Of a stretch of 64,000 nucleotides of DNA, positions 23,901 through 33,783 are shown in pieces. The DNA is from Chrysoperla carnea. Lineage: Eukaryota > Arthropoda > Insecta > Neuroptera > Chrysopidae. The position numbers and the translations under genes are program-made. The notes beneath the pieces were generated by a model. It did no database searches, was not told the origin of the DNA, and worked only from the letters and a program-made list of their open reading frames with translations. Location of the stretch: positions 30,834,140-30,898,139 of the forward strand of contig NC_058342.1 in the NCBI RefSeq assembly GCF_905475395.1, written 5' to 3'. Each line of letters starts with the position of its first letter. Position 1 is the first letter of the stretch.

Positions 23901-26900
23901 TGCGGTGTTAGTGTACTTAATTCCAGATTCACCTGTTTGGCTGGTATCGCGTGGTCGTATTGACGATGCTAAAAGATCATTAGACTGGTTGAATCGATTA
24001 CAACCACAACCTGAAAGAAAGGTACACCTTTTCTAATAATATTCTAATTTACCTCCTTTGTTAGACAAAAGCCTTCTCCATTAGTTTCGAGTTTGTTTTT
24101 TCAACACTTTACTTGATATTCCATAAATATACCTTCGACTCGCCAAAACGGGAAGCTTTGGGGGTTTTAATCAGTTTTTTACAAATTACAAAAATAAAAT
24201 CATTCAATTAAAAGTTCTAGCTGAAGTATTTCTACACATTTTCGTTTTTTTTTCGACTTTCTAACTTCAAAATTGATCGAGATATGAGAATTTCGAAATT
24301 TTGAGAGATAGAACAAAAGTTTAAATGTAAAAGTTATTCCTTATTAAAAAATTAACAACTTTTATTTGAATTATTCTTTCGTAAACATCACTGTTTACCC
24401 CTGGGGTGCAAGTTAGGAAAAAACTTTTGTTCTATCTCTAACGGTTTACAAGATGGATACTTTTTCATTTGATTGAATGAGCAAAAAAATTCCACTTTAA
24501 AATTGGCATATCTCGGTTAATTTTGAAGCTAGAAAGTCGAAAAAAACTTTCAGAAATACTTCAGAAAATGTGCAGAAATACTTCAGCTAGAGCTTTTAAT
24601 TGAATCTGTTTTTGTATTTGATGCATAGTTTTTTTGTAATTTGTAAAAAACTGATTAAAACCCCCCAAAAAAGGGGTGTTAGGTATATATGGGTCAATGT
24701 CACCAAATTTTTCATCTTATCTAATTCATATAAATATTTTGTTTCAGACTGAAACGCTTAGTGAGATGCAAATGCAAGTATTATTAAAAGAACGTGAAAT
24801 AAAATTAGCTGAAAAACGTAATTCATCCCGTGGTGGTTCACCATTTTATAAACTACGTGAATTTTTAAAACCAACTGGATATAAACCATTGATCATATTA
24901 TTTTTCTTATTTTTCTTCCAACAATATAGTGGAATTTATATTACATTATTCTACGCCGTCACATTCTTCCAGGTAAGAAAAATTTCCAAAAAAATTTGTT
25001 TGGCACATTCTGTAAATATTGGGGTAACGATTGTTAATCTGTTCTTTTGTTTTTCACAGGAATCTGGAAGTCAATTTAATCCATATTTAGCATCAATTTT
25101 AATTGGTGTCGTCCGATTATTAATGTCTATGGTAAACACATTATTGTTAAAACGTTTCCATCGACGGCCATGTGTAATGATTTCGGCTGTGAGTATGGCA
25201 ATATGTATGACTGTTTCAGGGTACTTTACGTATCGTATTAAACAAGGTAAATCAATCACTTTTTACTTATAGTACATTTAATAAGCCGGAAAATACCATC
25301 AAATGTGAAAAAGTGGTGGAACAACTCCGATCTAAAAAATTTTCCCCGCACTAACCTCGGCATTACAACGAAAACTGAGAAAATTAGGGTAGTTTTCCCA
25401 TCCCAGGAACGATGGAACGACATTCAGTTGCTTTTTGACCTCAAATTCATGATCAGCGACTCCGAAAGCCACAGAGAGACAATTTCTGAGGTGAAATTCA
25501 GAATTTTCTAATTTTTTTTAACATTGACACTTCTACGGATAGTTTTAATGAGGTTGCAACCATCCTCAGTTGCTTTTTGACCTCGGATTCATGAATAGCG
25601 ATCCTAAAAGCTACTTAAGAGACGATTTCTGAAGTAAAATTTTGAATTTAATAAATTTTTTTGCTGTCACTTCCAGAGATAGTTTTAATGGGATTGCAAC
25701 CGTATTCAGTTGCTTTTTAACCTTGAATTCATGCTCACGATTTTTGAAGTGAAATTTTGTTTTGTTTTTACTGTTACTATTTGGAGTGCTTTGGAGGTGG
25801 GGAAACTACAATAATTTTCTCAATTTTCAGATTTCTCCATAAACTTCTAATGGGTGGTCACCGTAAGCACCCTGTATGTACCTACAGCTTTCACATTTTT
25901 TAGTAAAAAAGTCACATCTTTGAGTATATCAGAATAGATGGCCATGATTTGTAATCTTACCCTTTTTAGAGAAATATTATTATAGTTCAAAATAATCCGC
26001 ATAGATGGCGCAGTTAAATGTCAGACTAAACAATGTTTTTATTAAAAATATCTAAATAAATTATAGCTCATGTGTTATTCTGATGTATGAGCTCATGTGT
26101 TATTCTATATTATATTATTGTTAAGTTGCATTCAAATCCATTCATTAGTTTTTGCGTGAAAGCGTAACAAACACACAACAAACAAACATCCTTACTTTGA
26201 CATCAATCTATTTTCAAGGAAATTACAAGTTGTTTTCTTTTAGGTGACACTGGATACAGTTGGATGCCAGTTATATGTCTGTTGCTGTATGTTTGTTCCA
26301 GTATGATAGGATTCTTAACAATACCATGGACAATGACTGCTGAATTGTTCCCAACAGAAATCCGTGGTTTAGCTCATAGTGTATCTTATAGTATGGCTAA
26401 TTTATTAATGTTTGCGGCAGTACAAAGTTATCGGTAAGTCATTTGCAATTTTTCGAAACATTTAGGGAGTGAACACGTCATACGCCATAAATTCCAGTCT
26501 TCGAAACACTTTAAACGGTTATCTATCACGATTTTGGTCAGAATCAGAGGCGGCAAAAGGCCAGTGAGGTCTGATCTGAGATTTAAAATATTATTTTTTG
26601 TCCGGAGCGGCTAAATAGCTAGTTCGGGTCCTGTTTTAACTCCCTATCTATAAATTTTTTTAAAATATCGAAATTAATTTTTCTTTTTTTTTTGCAGTGA
26701 CTTAAATACGATATTAGGTGGATCTCATGGCGTACAATGGTTTTTCGCAGTGATTAGTATATTAGGCGCAATATATGCATTTATATTTTTACCAGAAACT
26801 CAGGGAAAGAAATTATCTGATATACAGAAATATTTCTTACATAATACTATTTATTTTGGTTCAAAAAATACACCTTCACATACAACGAAAAAACAAGTAC

Positions 26901-26968
26901 CACGTGTACCAGTTAAAACGGATGTAGAAAAAGGACAAACTGCACGATTAGTTACTAATGTTGAATAG
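17964..26968 (+). CDS. Tret1-like: Facilitated trehalose transporter-like sugar porter (MFS), 9 coding exons, 536 aa
   Basis: Predicted plasma-membrane sugar transporter of the major facilitator superfamily; closest by motif to insect Tret1, which moves trehalose between fat body, haemolymph and tissues. Exons: 17964-18077, 19107-19242, 20064-20249, 20434-20532, 23819-24021, 24748-24972, 25060-25246, 26244-26433, 26698-26968; all introns GT-AG and phases join without a stop. Motifs by residue: FGR in the loop after helix 2 (105-107), TEVARPDMRG (157-166), PDSPVWL (214-220), QQYSG in helix 7 (304-308), PW (411-412) with TEIRG, PETQGK (479-484). The length suits the family. The first ATG follows an acceptor at 17949-17950, so at least one upstream non-coding exon exists and was not located. 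Introns hold many repeats. The exact sugar is inferred, since paralogues differ in substrate. Confidence 0.92.
19426..19705. repeat. Tandem duplication in sugar transporter intron
   Basis: Two copies, about 165 bases apart, of a block running from GTAGGTGAGAAAATTTAGTC through AACTATAATTCAAAAAGTT to TCTGACCTAATCC. Within each copy TTAGTCAGTTCGCAAT is roughly complementary to CAATTGCGTCTGACCTAA, so each unit can also fold on itself. Confidence 0.7.
19710..19828 (+). repeat. Fragment of the terminal repeat of the 20770-22810 element
   Basis: Reads TGATGCGCACGCATAGGGTG, then AATGTTGAAGTTAGTTACAA, then TCACTCACAATAGACAAGGA. This matches the complement of 22725-22830, the outer right arm of the neighbouring inverted-repeat element. 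Confidence 0.6.
19830..20050 (+). repeat. Family A 3' half abutting an exon
   Basis: From AACAACTTTTGTTTGAAACA and AACATCACCGTTTATCCGTG to TTAACTCAGGCAATTGTTTG and TTTTAACTTG. It ends about 14 bases before the acceptor of the third coding exon of the sugar transporter (20064), so repeat sequence forms the branch-point neighbourhood of that intron. Confidence 0.8.
20770..22810. mobile_element. DNA transposon relic with about 190-bp inverted ends
   Basis: The left arm (20775-20960: TTTTTTAACACCATGAAGTT, CAGATTAAGTACCATCTATG, TTATTTGTTTATATTATTTA) is matched inverted by the right arm at about 22610-22780. The right arm extends further outward (to GCGCGCGC near 22815) than the left. The interior is AT-rich, with GTGTCAGTCAC repeated at 21787, 21897 and 22066, and a 105-codon minus-strand open frame at 22067-22384 that I do not recognise. 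It lies in the intron after the fourth coding exon of the sugar transporter. Confidence 0.6.
22067..22384 (-). CDS. Unrecognised open frame inside the DNA transposon relic, 105 aa
   Basis: Begins MTSDECKNCNLRHHKGIR and is Lys/Phe-rich, with two Cys close to its start. I cannot assign it to a transposase family. Its position between inverted arms suggests a remnant of the element's own protein or a chance frame. Being antisense within an intron, it is not part of the sugar transporter. Confidence 0.2.
   Translation of the reverse strand: MTSDECKNCNLRHHKGIRISSLPSTKSNQSLGKLDKFDPIYKIFFKYCSKIVELHDQFIEIGNEVAKIFFYKCTKFDSLFKLNLVVELKMFSVVKNKQKGDSIRD
23490..23712 (-). pseudogene. RTE-like LINE fragment, C-terminal end of the polyprotein
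   Basis: On the minus strand one frame gives NSIAKEALEWNPQGKRRVG followed by a stop where an Arg-Pro is usual, then PRHTWGGTLEQEI and SMAQNRVC. These match the C-terminal WNPQGKRxxGRPxxTW...AQDRVRWR signature of RTE-type LINEs. Several stops and shifts show it is dead. It is inside an intron of the sugar transporter, opposite to that gene. A related fragment is at 53204-53513. Confidence 0.75.
23713..23777. repeat. Partial end of a TTAA-type MITE
   Basis: Contains TAATTTCAACCCTAAATCTA and GTGCTCGTACTACCTTAAA, matching the right end of the 3563-4205 element. It sits directly upstream of the polypyrimidine tract of the sugar transporter exon at 23819. Confidence 0.5.
24135..24675. mobile_element. 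Foldback element in sugar transporter intron
   Basis: The left arm starts GGGTTTTAATCAGTTTTTTA and holds CTAGCTGAAGTATTTCT and TTTTCGACTTTCTAACTTC. The right arm carries their complements and ends in AAAAAACTGATTAAAACCC. The centre holds two family A fragments in opposite orientations (24300-24450, AGATAGAACAAAAG and CTTTTGTTCTATCT). Confidence 0.7.
25290..25850. repeat. Tandem repeat, about 140-bp units, in sugar transporter intron
   Basis: The phrase CAGTTGCTTTTTGACCTC or a close variant starts at 25424, 25567 and 25707. Each copy is followed by ATTCATGA...GCGA and by a version of ATTTCTGAGGTGAAATT. This block is more GC-rich than its surroundings. The short open frame at 25305-25511 is part of the repeat and not an exon, since the exon before it already splices cleanly to 26244. 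Confidence 0.65.
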
Positions 26969-27044
26969 AAACAAATTATTAATTAGTTTAATTAAATCAA
27001 ATTTACACTTATTTTATCTTCTTTTTTTTAAATATTTAATTATT

Positions 27045-27050
27045 AATAAA
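27045..27050 (+). terminator. Polyadenylation signal AATAAA of the sugar transporter
   Basis: The canonical AATAAA lies 77 bases after the TAG stop at 26966-26968, in an AT-rich 3' untranslated stretch. Reasonable spacing for the main cleavage signal. Confidence 0.55.
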
Positions 27051-27059
27051 ATGTATGTA

Positions 27060-29630
27060 CAGGATGTTCATAAAATTAGTTTTGATGGGCTTATCTAGCT
27101 AAATTTTTCGACTACCTCAATTTAAAACTTCGAATTCTATCTAAGGCAATTATAGTTATAGTTATAGAGCAGTGATGGGGCCCTTAGCGATGTGAAAATT
27201 AGATCATGTTTTTTTTACTCTTCGTAAATCAATTTGGCGTCCTCTTGTGTGCAGTCTTTTCATAAAAATTTGTCTTTCCTCCTTTTTTATTATGTTTTAG
27301 TTTTGTAAATCAACTTGGCACTCCATTCTTTTACAAATTTGTCTTTTTCTCTTTTGGCCTTCCCTCGGAGCCCCTAAACAGGCCTAATCCGCTTCATGGT
27401 TGTTTGGTCACTACTTATGAGTAATCAAATACAGAACGTTCGATTAACGACGTGTGTGAGAAGCCTTTAAAGTTCCATATCCAACCAAGAACTGATTTTA
27501 TAAACATCCTGCGTATATTGAAAATGATACTAAAATTAGTTTTAACCTAATGGATAGTTTTCAAAATATTGCAAACATTTTTTATTTTAAATTTTCATTT
27601 CAAAAATTCTTAGCGATTTTTTTTTTTTTAGTAATAATCATCCAAAAAAACACAAAAACGCAAAAAAAATCGATCAATTTATTTCAGTTTGTTTATTTTG
27701 TTTTTTGAGTCGATAAATTTTATAGTAACAAGTGCCATTTTTAATTTACTCGAAAAAGGATATTTTTAATTGTGTGGAATATTTGTGGTTAAGAATCTTT
27801 CCTATTATTAATTGCCTTCAAAAGTGGAACAACATTCCATTGGATTTAAGCTTTTTATAATTTATTTTTTGTTTTTTTAATTTTATAAATTACAAAAATT
27901 ATTAATTTATGGGTACTTTTTTTAGGAATTAATATTTTGTTTAAATTTTCATTTTTTGATTAATTAAGGTTAAGAACATTGACTTGATCGTCGAGCTCAG
28001 GAGTTTTTAATTCGTTTTTGGAAAGACTCACATGAATATGCCAAATTTTGTGCGAAGTAATCCCTATTTGACGCAATACACGTTAACATTTTCCCCAAGT
28101 TCCGAGACGTGAGTTTTGCGAATTCCTTGTACTTCTGGTACGACTTTAGTTACGTGAAAAATCTCGTTGACTCGACTATAAATATTCTTTTCTACGGCCA
28201 AGTTTGAATTCTGATATTAGCTAATCAAAATTAAGTACCTTTGTAATTATTAAGCTTACACAACTTACAAGACTGAAAACATAACCACGTCACAATGGAA
28301 AAAAGCCGAAGTGTCCTTATCTTTCTAGATATTTTCTAGAACAAAAAAAAAAAAAAAAACGTAAAAAATAATAAATGGAAGGATTCCACAAAAAATGTTG
28401 GGAAATAAACAAATTATGAAATAAATTGATTCTGTAAATTATTTTTTATAAACATATTTTTCTACTTTAGAACATAATTTTCTATTTCTAAACATATTTT
28501 TGAAAACTGCACCAACAACTACGAGTCCATAACAAATAAACAAGAAATAATTGTCTTTTTTGAAAGTGACAAATTTTTTTAAAGCAGGGTTTTAGAAATT
28601 ATATGAAGTATTAATTTTTTTTTAGAATACATTTTATTTTGATTTTGTCAAATTTTAATTTTGTTTATTTTTTTTTGTACAAATTTACCTGTAAAAAAAT
28701 TGATTACAGTGCCGTGAAATTAGAATTGTGGAACGTAAATTATTTAAGGAGTAACACCCGTGTAGAAATTTGATGACAAAATAGTAGTCCGATGTTACAT
28801 TTCTCTGATTTCGAGAAGAAACTCCCAAATATTAATATTTTGGATGATAGGGAAATATCTTTAAGGCTTTGATGCCCTGTGCAGTAGCAAATAATACATT
28901 AAGGACTGGATCTGAGTCTTATATCTTAAAGTTGAACTTTTTCATCAATCTACACAGGTGTGCCTTCTTAAATTTTAAAGTAGGGCTATTTTTGTACTTA
29001 CTTAAAAATTTAAATTATTGTCTAGTTAATATATTGCGAAATTTGATAAATTTTTACATGGTCCGTAACTTAACACAAGAGAGTAGGAGCTGACAATGGT
29101 GTCTCTTCCTAGAAATATTTGAAACAGTGAATTTCAATAAAAATAAAGCTGTAAAATTCAAAATTCTCGAATTAATAAAAAATTTAATAATACCAAATAT
29201 TAATGTACTTAAAAATGTCCATGTATTATAAAATTTGCAACCACTTTTTTGTCTACTTAAGGCGGGAATTTTGAAAACATAAACACAAAAGAAAGGTTTT
29301 CATTTAGGATTTTTAATTTTCAAAAATATTATCATCAAAAATGTTTTTTTCATTATAATTTTTAGTTTTTTGTTTTTAATGTTTTTTTTTTTTTGTAATT
29401 TATTTTTTTAAAGTAGTCATTTAGGATTTTTTTTTGAGGAATCTCAAAAAATAAAACAGAAGTATTAAAACAAATTTAACTTACACTTTTATGAAACGTA
29501 AATTATATATATTTTATGTTGTATCTTAAAAAAAAAATAAATAATTATAAATCCAAAAATTATGTGCTTTATTTCTAGAATTTCATAATTTGTTGCCATT
29601 TTAGAACTTTTAAGATGTAACCTCATGATG
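27060..29630. other. Intergenic, no gene seen
   Basis: Long A and T runs with short frames only. The open frame at 28869-29093 has no splice sites or recognisable motif. I see no transposon protein. Confidence 0.5.
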
Positions 29631-29634
29631 ACGC

Positions 29635-29985
29635 TTTTAACGCAAACGATTTTAAGCGTGTCAACAACTGAGGTAATTGCTTAGGTCCAACCATTGTAGA
29701 TTCGTAAGAAAAAATGTAAAGTGATACGTAATAAGTATTTTTTTAAGTCAAAAAGCGAAAAAGTTCAGTGAAATATTGATGTTTTATGTAAAACATTTTG
29801 TGATATGAAAGTTGGACATTCAAAATATGTTTTTTTTATAAATGTCCCTATATTCAATGTGTCCCTAGCTGACCTATGCAATTACCTCAGTTGTTGCCAC
29901 GCTTCTCACTGTACGGAATGATAGGCGATGCTTAGTCTATTTATAACTTTAAAGTCAATGCGCTTGACGCTGATTTTGAGCGTCC
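29635..29985. mobile_element. MITE with CAACAACTGAGGTAATTGC ends
   Basis: CAACAACTGAGGTAATTGCT at 29666 is complemented by AGCAATTACCTCAGTTGTTG-type text near 29895, giving 24-base inner inverted repeats about 240 bases apart. Similarity to the copy at 44300-44690 extends outside these repeats on both sides, so the whole element is nearer 350 bases. No coding capacity. Confidence 0.7.
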
Positions 29986-30505
29986 GTCAAATTAGGGTCT
30001 AATCATAAACATAGTAATACTAGACTACGCGATTCATTTACTTTCTGAGTTAAAAAGTTTTTCGAACTTCAAAAAGAGAGCCTCTGAATCTGAGGTAGAG
30101 AGCTATCTTTGTCCCACTTTGCGGTGAGCATTGCCATATGACAGAGATAACTATACCAGAACTTTCTTCGTATTTCTTTCTAATATTAACATGAATTTCA
30201 TCGAATGCGCACTCTATCTATATGGCATGAAGAAATTTTATGATCAATATCGAGTTACTCGGGTTAATCGATAAAATGTTTATTAATAATATTCATATCG
30301 ATATCTCGTGATTAATTTAATTTTAATAAAATACATGATAATGTTACATAAAAAATTGTATCCATAATGGCTGTAGAATATGCACAGCCTTAATGTTCTA
30401 GAATAACTTATCGTTTAGATTTTAATCAGAACATTCTTGGAAAAATGCATAATTTGTTTTAAAACGTAAAAGTTTAATATATTTTATTGGACTTGAAATA
30501 AAATA

Positions 30506-31375
30506 ATGGATGTTACAAAAGCAAATAAAGGGAATGTTAATTTCTTGGATAATGTTCCAGATAATGTTCCACATATACAAGAAGCCGACGAAGAAAATTC
30601 ATCGAAAAATCTGGATTTGAAAAAAAAGGTATTTTCTTTAGTTTTATATCGAATACTTATATTTTAATAAACGATTCGAGTATAGTAGATCGAAACTTTA
30701 AAATATAAAATCGAATTTTTCGACAGACGAATCGAACCACGTACGTCGTACGAAAGTATAAAGCGAAAATAATTGGCATCTGCGAAGTGGGCCCATGTAT
30801 TTTTTAATTTAAAAGATTTTTTACATTAAGTATCTCAATGGTTTTTCGCTGCTTTATAATTTCATAATACAAGATCTTTGTCCGATGTACGTCGATAATC
30901 TGCGTTGACTCTACAGAGGAATAGACTTTTTGAGGAATGAAAATTTTTTACTCGAAAATTGGACTGAAAAATTTCTAAGAACTTTTTTTGTAACTTTTAA
31001 CCCCAATTCATGATACAATTTTTTCCGAAGCAATTCGGTTAATATTTCTTATTTGTTTAAAAAAATTAGCAATACAAAACAATATCCCACCGGGTTACCC
31101 ACGGGAAACCTGCACTTTTACGTTCAGGAACATGTTTTAAACGAGATCCTGTAAAAATTTTCCATGGGAAAATTTTATTTTGCCGGATCTATTATTTAAG
31201 TTGCATAAATCATATTCGTTTCGGAAAACAAAGTTTGTTTTTCGGAATTGAATCTTATTATTTGTTTTGAAAACTAATATTAGTTTTTTTTCTTATTTAG
31301 GTACTTTATCATGGACTTCCGAAGAGAAGAACAAAAAGGTTATACGCCATTGATGAACGCGAACCATTATATTAA
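30506..31375 (+). CDS. Small two-exon candidate gene, 65 aa, function unknown
   Basis: Exon 1 at 30506-30628 opens ATGGATGTTACAAAAGC and ends AAG before GTATTT. Exon 2 at 31301-31375 follows a good acceptor (TTTTCTTATTTAG). Phase 0 joins them to 65 residues: an acidic, Asn-rich N-terminal half and a basic end with PKRRTKRLYAIDEREPLY. The end loosely recalls the KKRTKRLxxxDAR tail of RNA polymerase subunit RPABC4, but its zinc ribbon is missing, so I do not claim homology. The stop is TAA followed by CAGTTA, a context resembling CARYYA readthrough sites. The frame stays open for about 31 more codons. The second exon also has an alternative open frame starting MDFRREEQKGY. Existence of the gene is inferred from splice fit alone. 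Confidence 0.4.
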
Positions 31376-31496
31376 CAGTTACAGAAAATTATAATACGTG
31401 TTCGAGGAGTAAAAGCTTTTGGTAGAATTACAATTGGTAATGTAATTTTCAACTTTGTGTTACAAAAATAACAAAATTGTAAATTCTTGAATGATT

Positions 31497-32050
31497 ATAC
31501 CACGTATATGAAATATATCAAGGTATATTAAGTTTAGTCCCAAGTTTGTAACGCTTAAAAATATTGATGCTATGAACAAAATTTTGGTATAGGTGTTCAT
31601 AAAATCACCTAAATAGTCCATTTCCGGTTGTCTGTCTGTCTATCGTCTGTCCGTCTGTCATCACGATTACTCAAAAACGAAAAGATATATCAAGCTGAAA
31701 TTTTTATAGCGTGCTGAGGACGTAAAAAGTGAGGTCAAGTTCGTAAATGAGCATCATAGGTCAATTGGATTCGTAGGATCCATCTTGTGAAACGTTAGAG
31801 ATAGAACAAAAGTTTAAATGTAAAAAATGTTCCTTATAAAAAAATAAACAACTTTTGTTTGAAACATTTTTACGTTAACATCACTGTTTACCCGTGAAAG
31901 CGCATTTTATGCTCAAATTCTAGTATTATATGGGTATTTCAGCTATATATGTGTGACATGTATGTATGTGTAATGTGACAGAGTAATTAACGTCTATATA
32001 CATGGTATTTCAACAATTAGCTTAGTTAATTGTTTCTTTTCAATTGTTTT
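31497..32050 (+). repeat. Dispersed repeat family A copy, near full length
   Basis: The best complete copy. It starts TTATACCACGTATATGAAAT, passes TTTAGTCCCAAGTTTGTAAC, GTCTGTCTGTCTATCGTCTG, CATCATAGGTCAATTGGATT and CATCACTGTTTACCCGTG, and ends TTAGCTTAGTTAATTGTTTC then TTTTCAATTG. Confidence 0.85.
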
Positions 32051-32379
32051 ATACTAATTTGAGTTTCAACATTTTTTTTGTAATTCATAAAAAAAAGGAT
32101 TGTAAATCAAATTATAACCAGTTTTTGTAAATTTCAAATTATTTATTCCAGAATAAATCAACAGTTTTAGAAAATTACAAAAAACAATTGTAATTTTACA
32201 AAAATCTTTAAAAATGTATAATAAAATAATAATTACCTTATAAATATATTTTTTTTACAAAAATAAATTTGTTATTATTAATTTTGAAGAAATACTAAGT
32301 TAAAATTTTGTTTTAGCTCAATCTGTGATATTTTTGACCCAACGCTAACGTTTGCCGTCACATAATGCCTCAGCTTATT

Positions 32380-32640
32380 GTCATGTCATCCTAAAATGTT
32401 CTTTGAATTATTCTAATCAAAAATTGCCATGGCCATAAAAATTTTTAACGAATAGTGTTCGAGTTACGGGCGATCAAAGCTACACTTGTATTATTTTTAC
32501 AGTAACTGTCTTACTAGTAAAATGGCTTTCTGTGAAACATTTTCAAACGCCACCCAAAATGTTCTTTAGATCGGTCTGATCAAAAACTCTCATGGCTTCA
32601 AAAATTTTTAACAGATTTTCATGATTTTGGATCCTATTTA
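32380..32640. repeat. Dispersed repeat family C copy, internally duplicated
   Basis: The block AATGTTCTTTGAATTATTCT...ATCAAAAATTGCCATGG...TTTTTAAC occurs again as AATGTTCTTTAGATCGGTCT...ATCAAAAACTCTCATGG...TTTTTAAC about 185 bases later. Related to 12530-12900. Confidence 0.5.
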
Positions 32641-33783
32641 TGAAATTACATCAAGGTATGTATTTTTTTACCCCGATAAATATTAGTATTAAAATTATCC
32701 GCAAATTATTTTAGCATTAATGTTCCCAATTTTAAGAAGGAGCAGTTATCTTGTTTACTCCACAGATGTCACTATTGCTTACACTATTATCTAAGATAAT
32801 ATATATCTTATATATTATCTTACTATTATCCTACATAATTGTTGTGCCATGAGTAAGACTGTGTACAAAACGCTTATTTCTAAAGCAAGTGTTTATAGCG
32901 ATTTCAAAATTCGAATTTTCATTTCTTTTCAATATGTGAAGCTTTTTGTTGTCTGAATGGTTGTCAGAATCAATTCACAAATTACGTCAAATCTTATGAA
33001 GGTTTCAATAAAAATATTACGCAAGCATTGCTATTCAAGCATAGGCAGCGTATTAAACAATTAAATTTGTTATCATCTCGCTATGCAGGGCCGGATTTAA
33101 TATTTTGCCGCCCTTGGGCACTGAAAAAAATGCCGCCCCATCATTGAAATATCACTCAAAGCTATGTAGTTTTGGTATCTTATTAAAAAAAAAAAACATA
33201 TTGAGTCTCTTTGCACTCATTGTAGAACGTAAGTAGTTTTTAACCTTTTTCTAAAAACGATCGTTCTGCACTACAGTTTGTTACAGCTAACGTAATAAAT
33301 ATTCTATTATTGCGATTTCTACGTTTGGAAACTCAGTGTGAAGGTCGTTTAAATTTAATTATTATCATTAAATCCGGACATACAATAATGAATAATTCCA
33401 GACTGTTTCGGTAGTGACTAATTAAAGAATAGTCATTACCGACTGACATTTTCAAAAAGGTTTGTTTCCATAATGTCCCACAAGTCACAAGTGCGATTGT
33501 TGAAAGTGAACTAGTTGGTTTTATATTTGTTTGTAGACAATTTAAAAAAAAAAAGCTGTTGAGACATTCAGGCTTCCGTAGGCACAGACCTTACAAGTTT
33601 TATGTATTTGTTACGCAGCCATTTATATGTTATGAAAACAGTTGGCATTATTGATAATAATTCTTTTTTTACATGACAGAACGACACTGTCAAACACAAA
33701 GCTTATTCATAAAAATAATAAAGAATATTAAATTATTGGTGAAATTAATAAATTTGAAACGATAATTTTAATAAACAATAATT

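Noticed and set aside
25305-25511. 68-codon frame as an extra sugar transporter exon
   Set aside because: It belongs to a tandem repeat, and the exon at 25060-25246 joins the next at 26244 in phase with continuous transporter homology.
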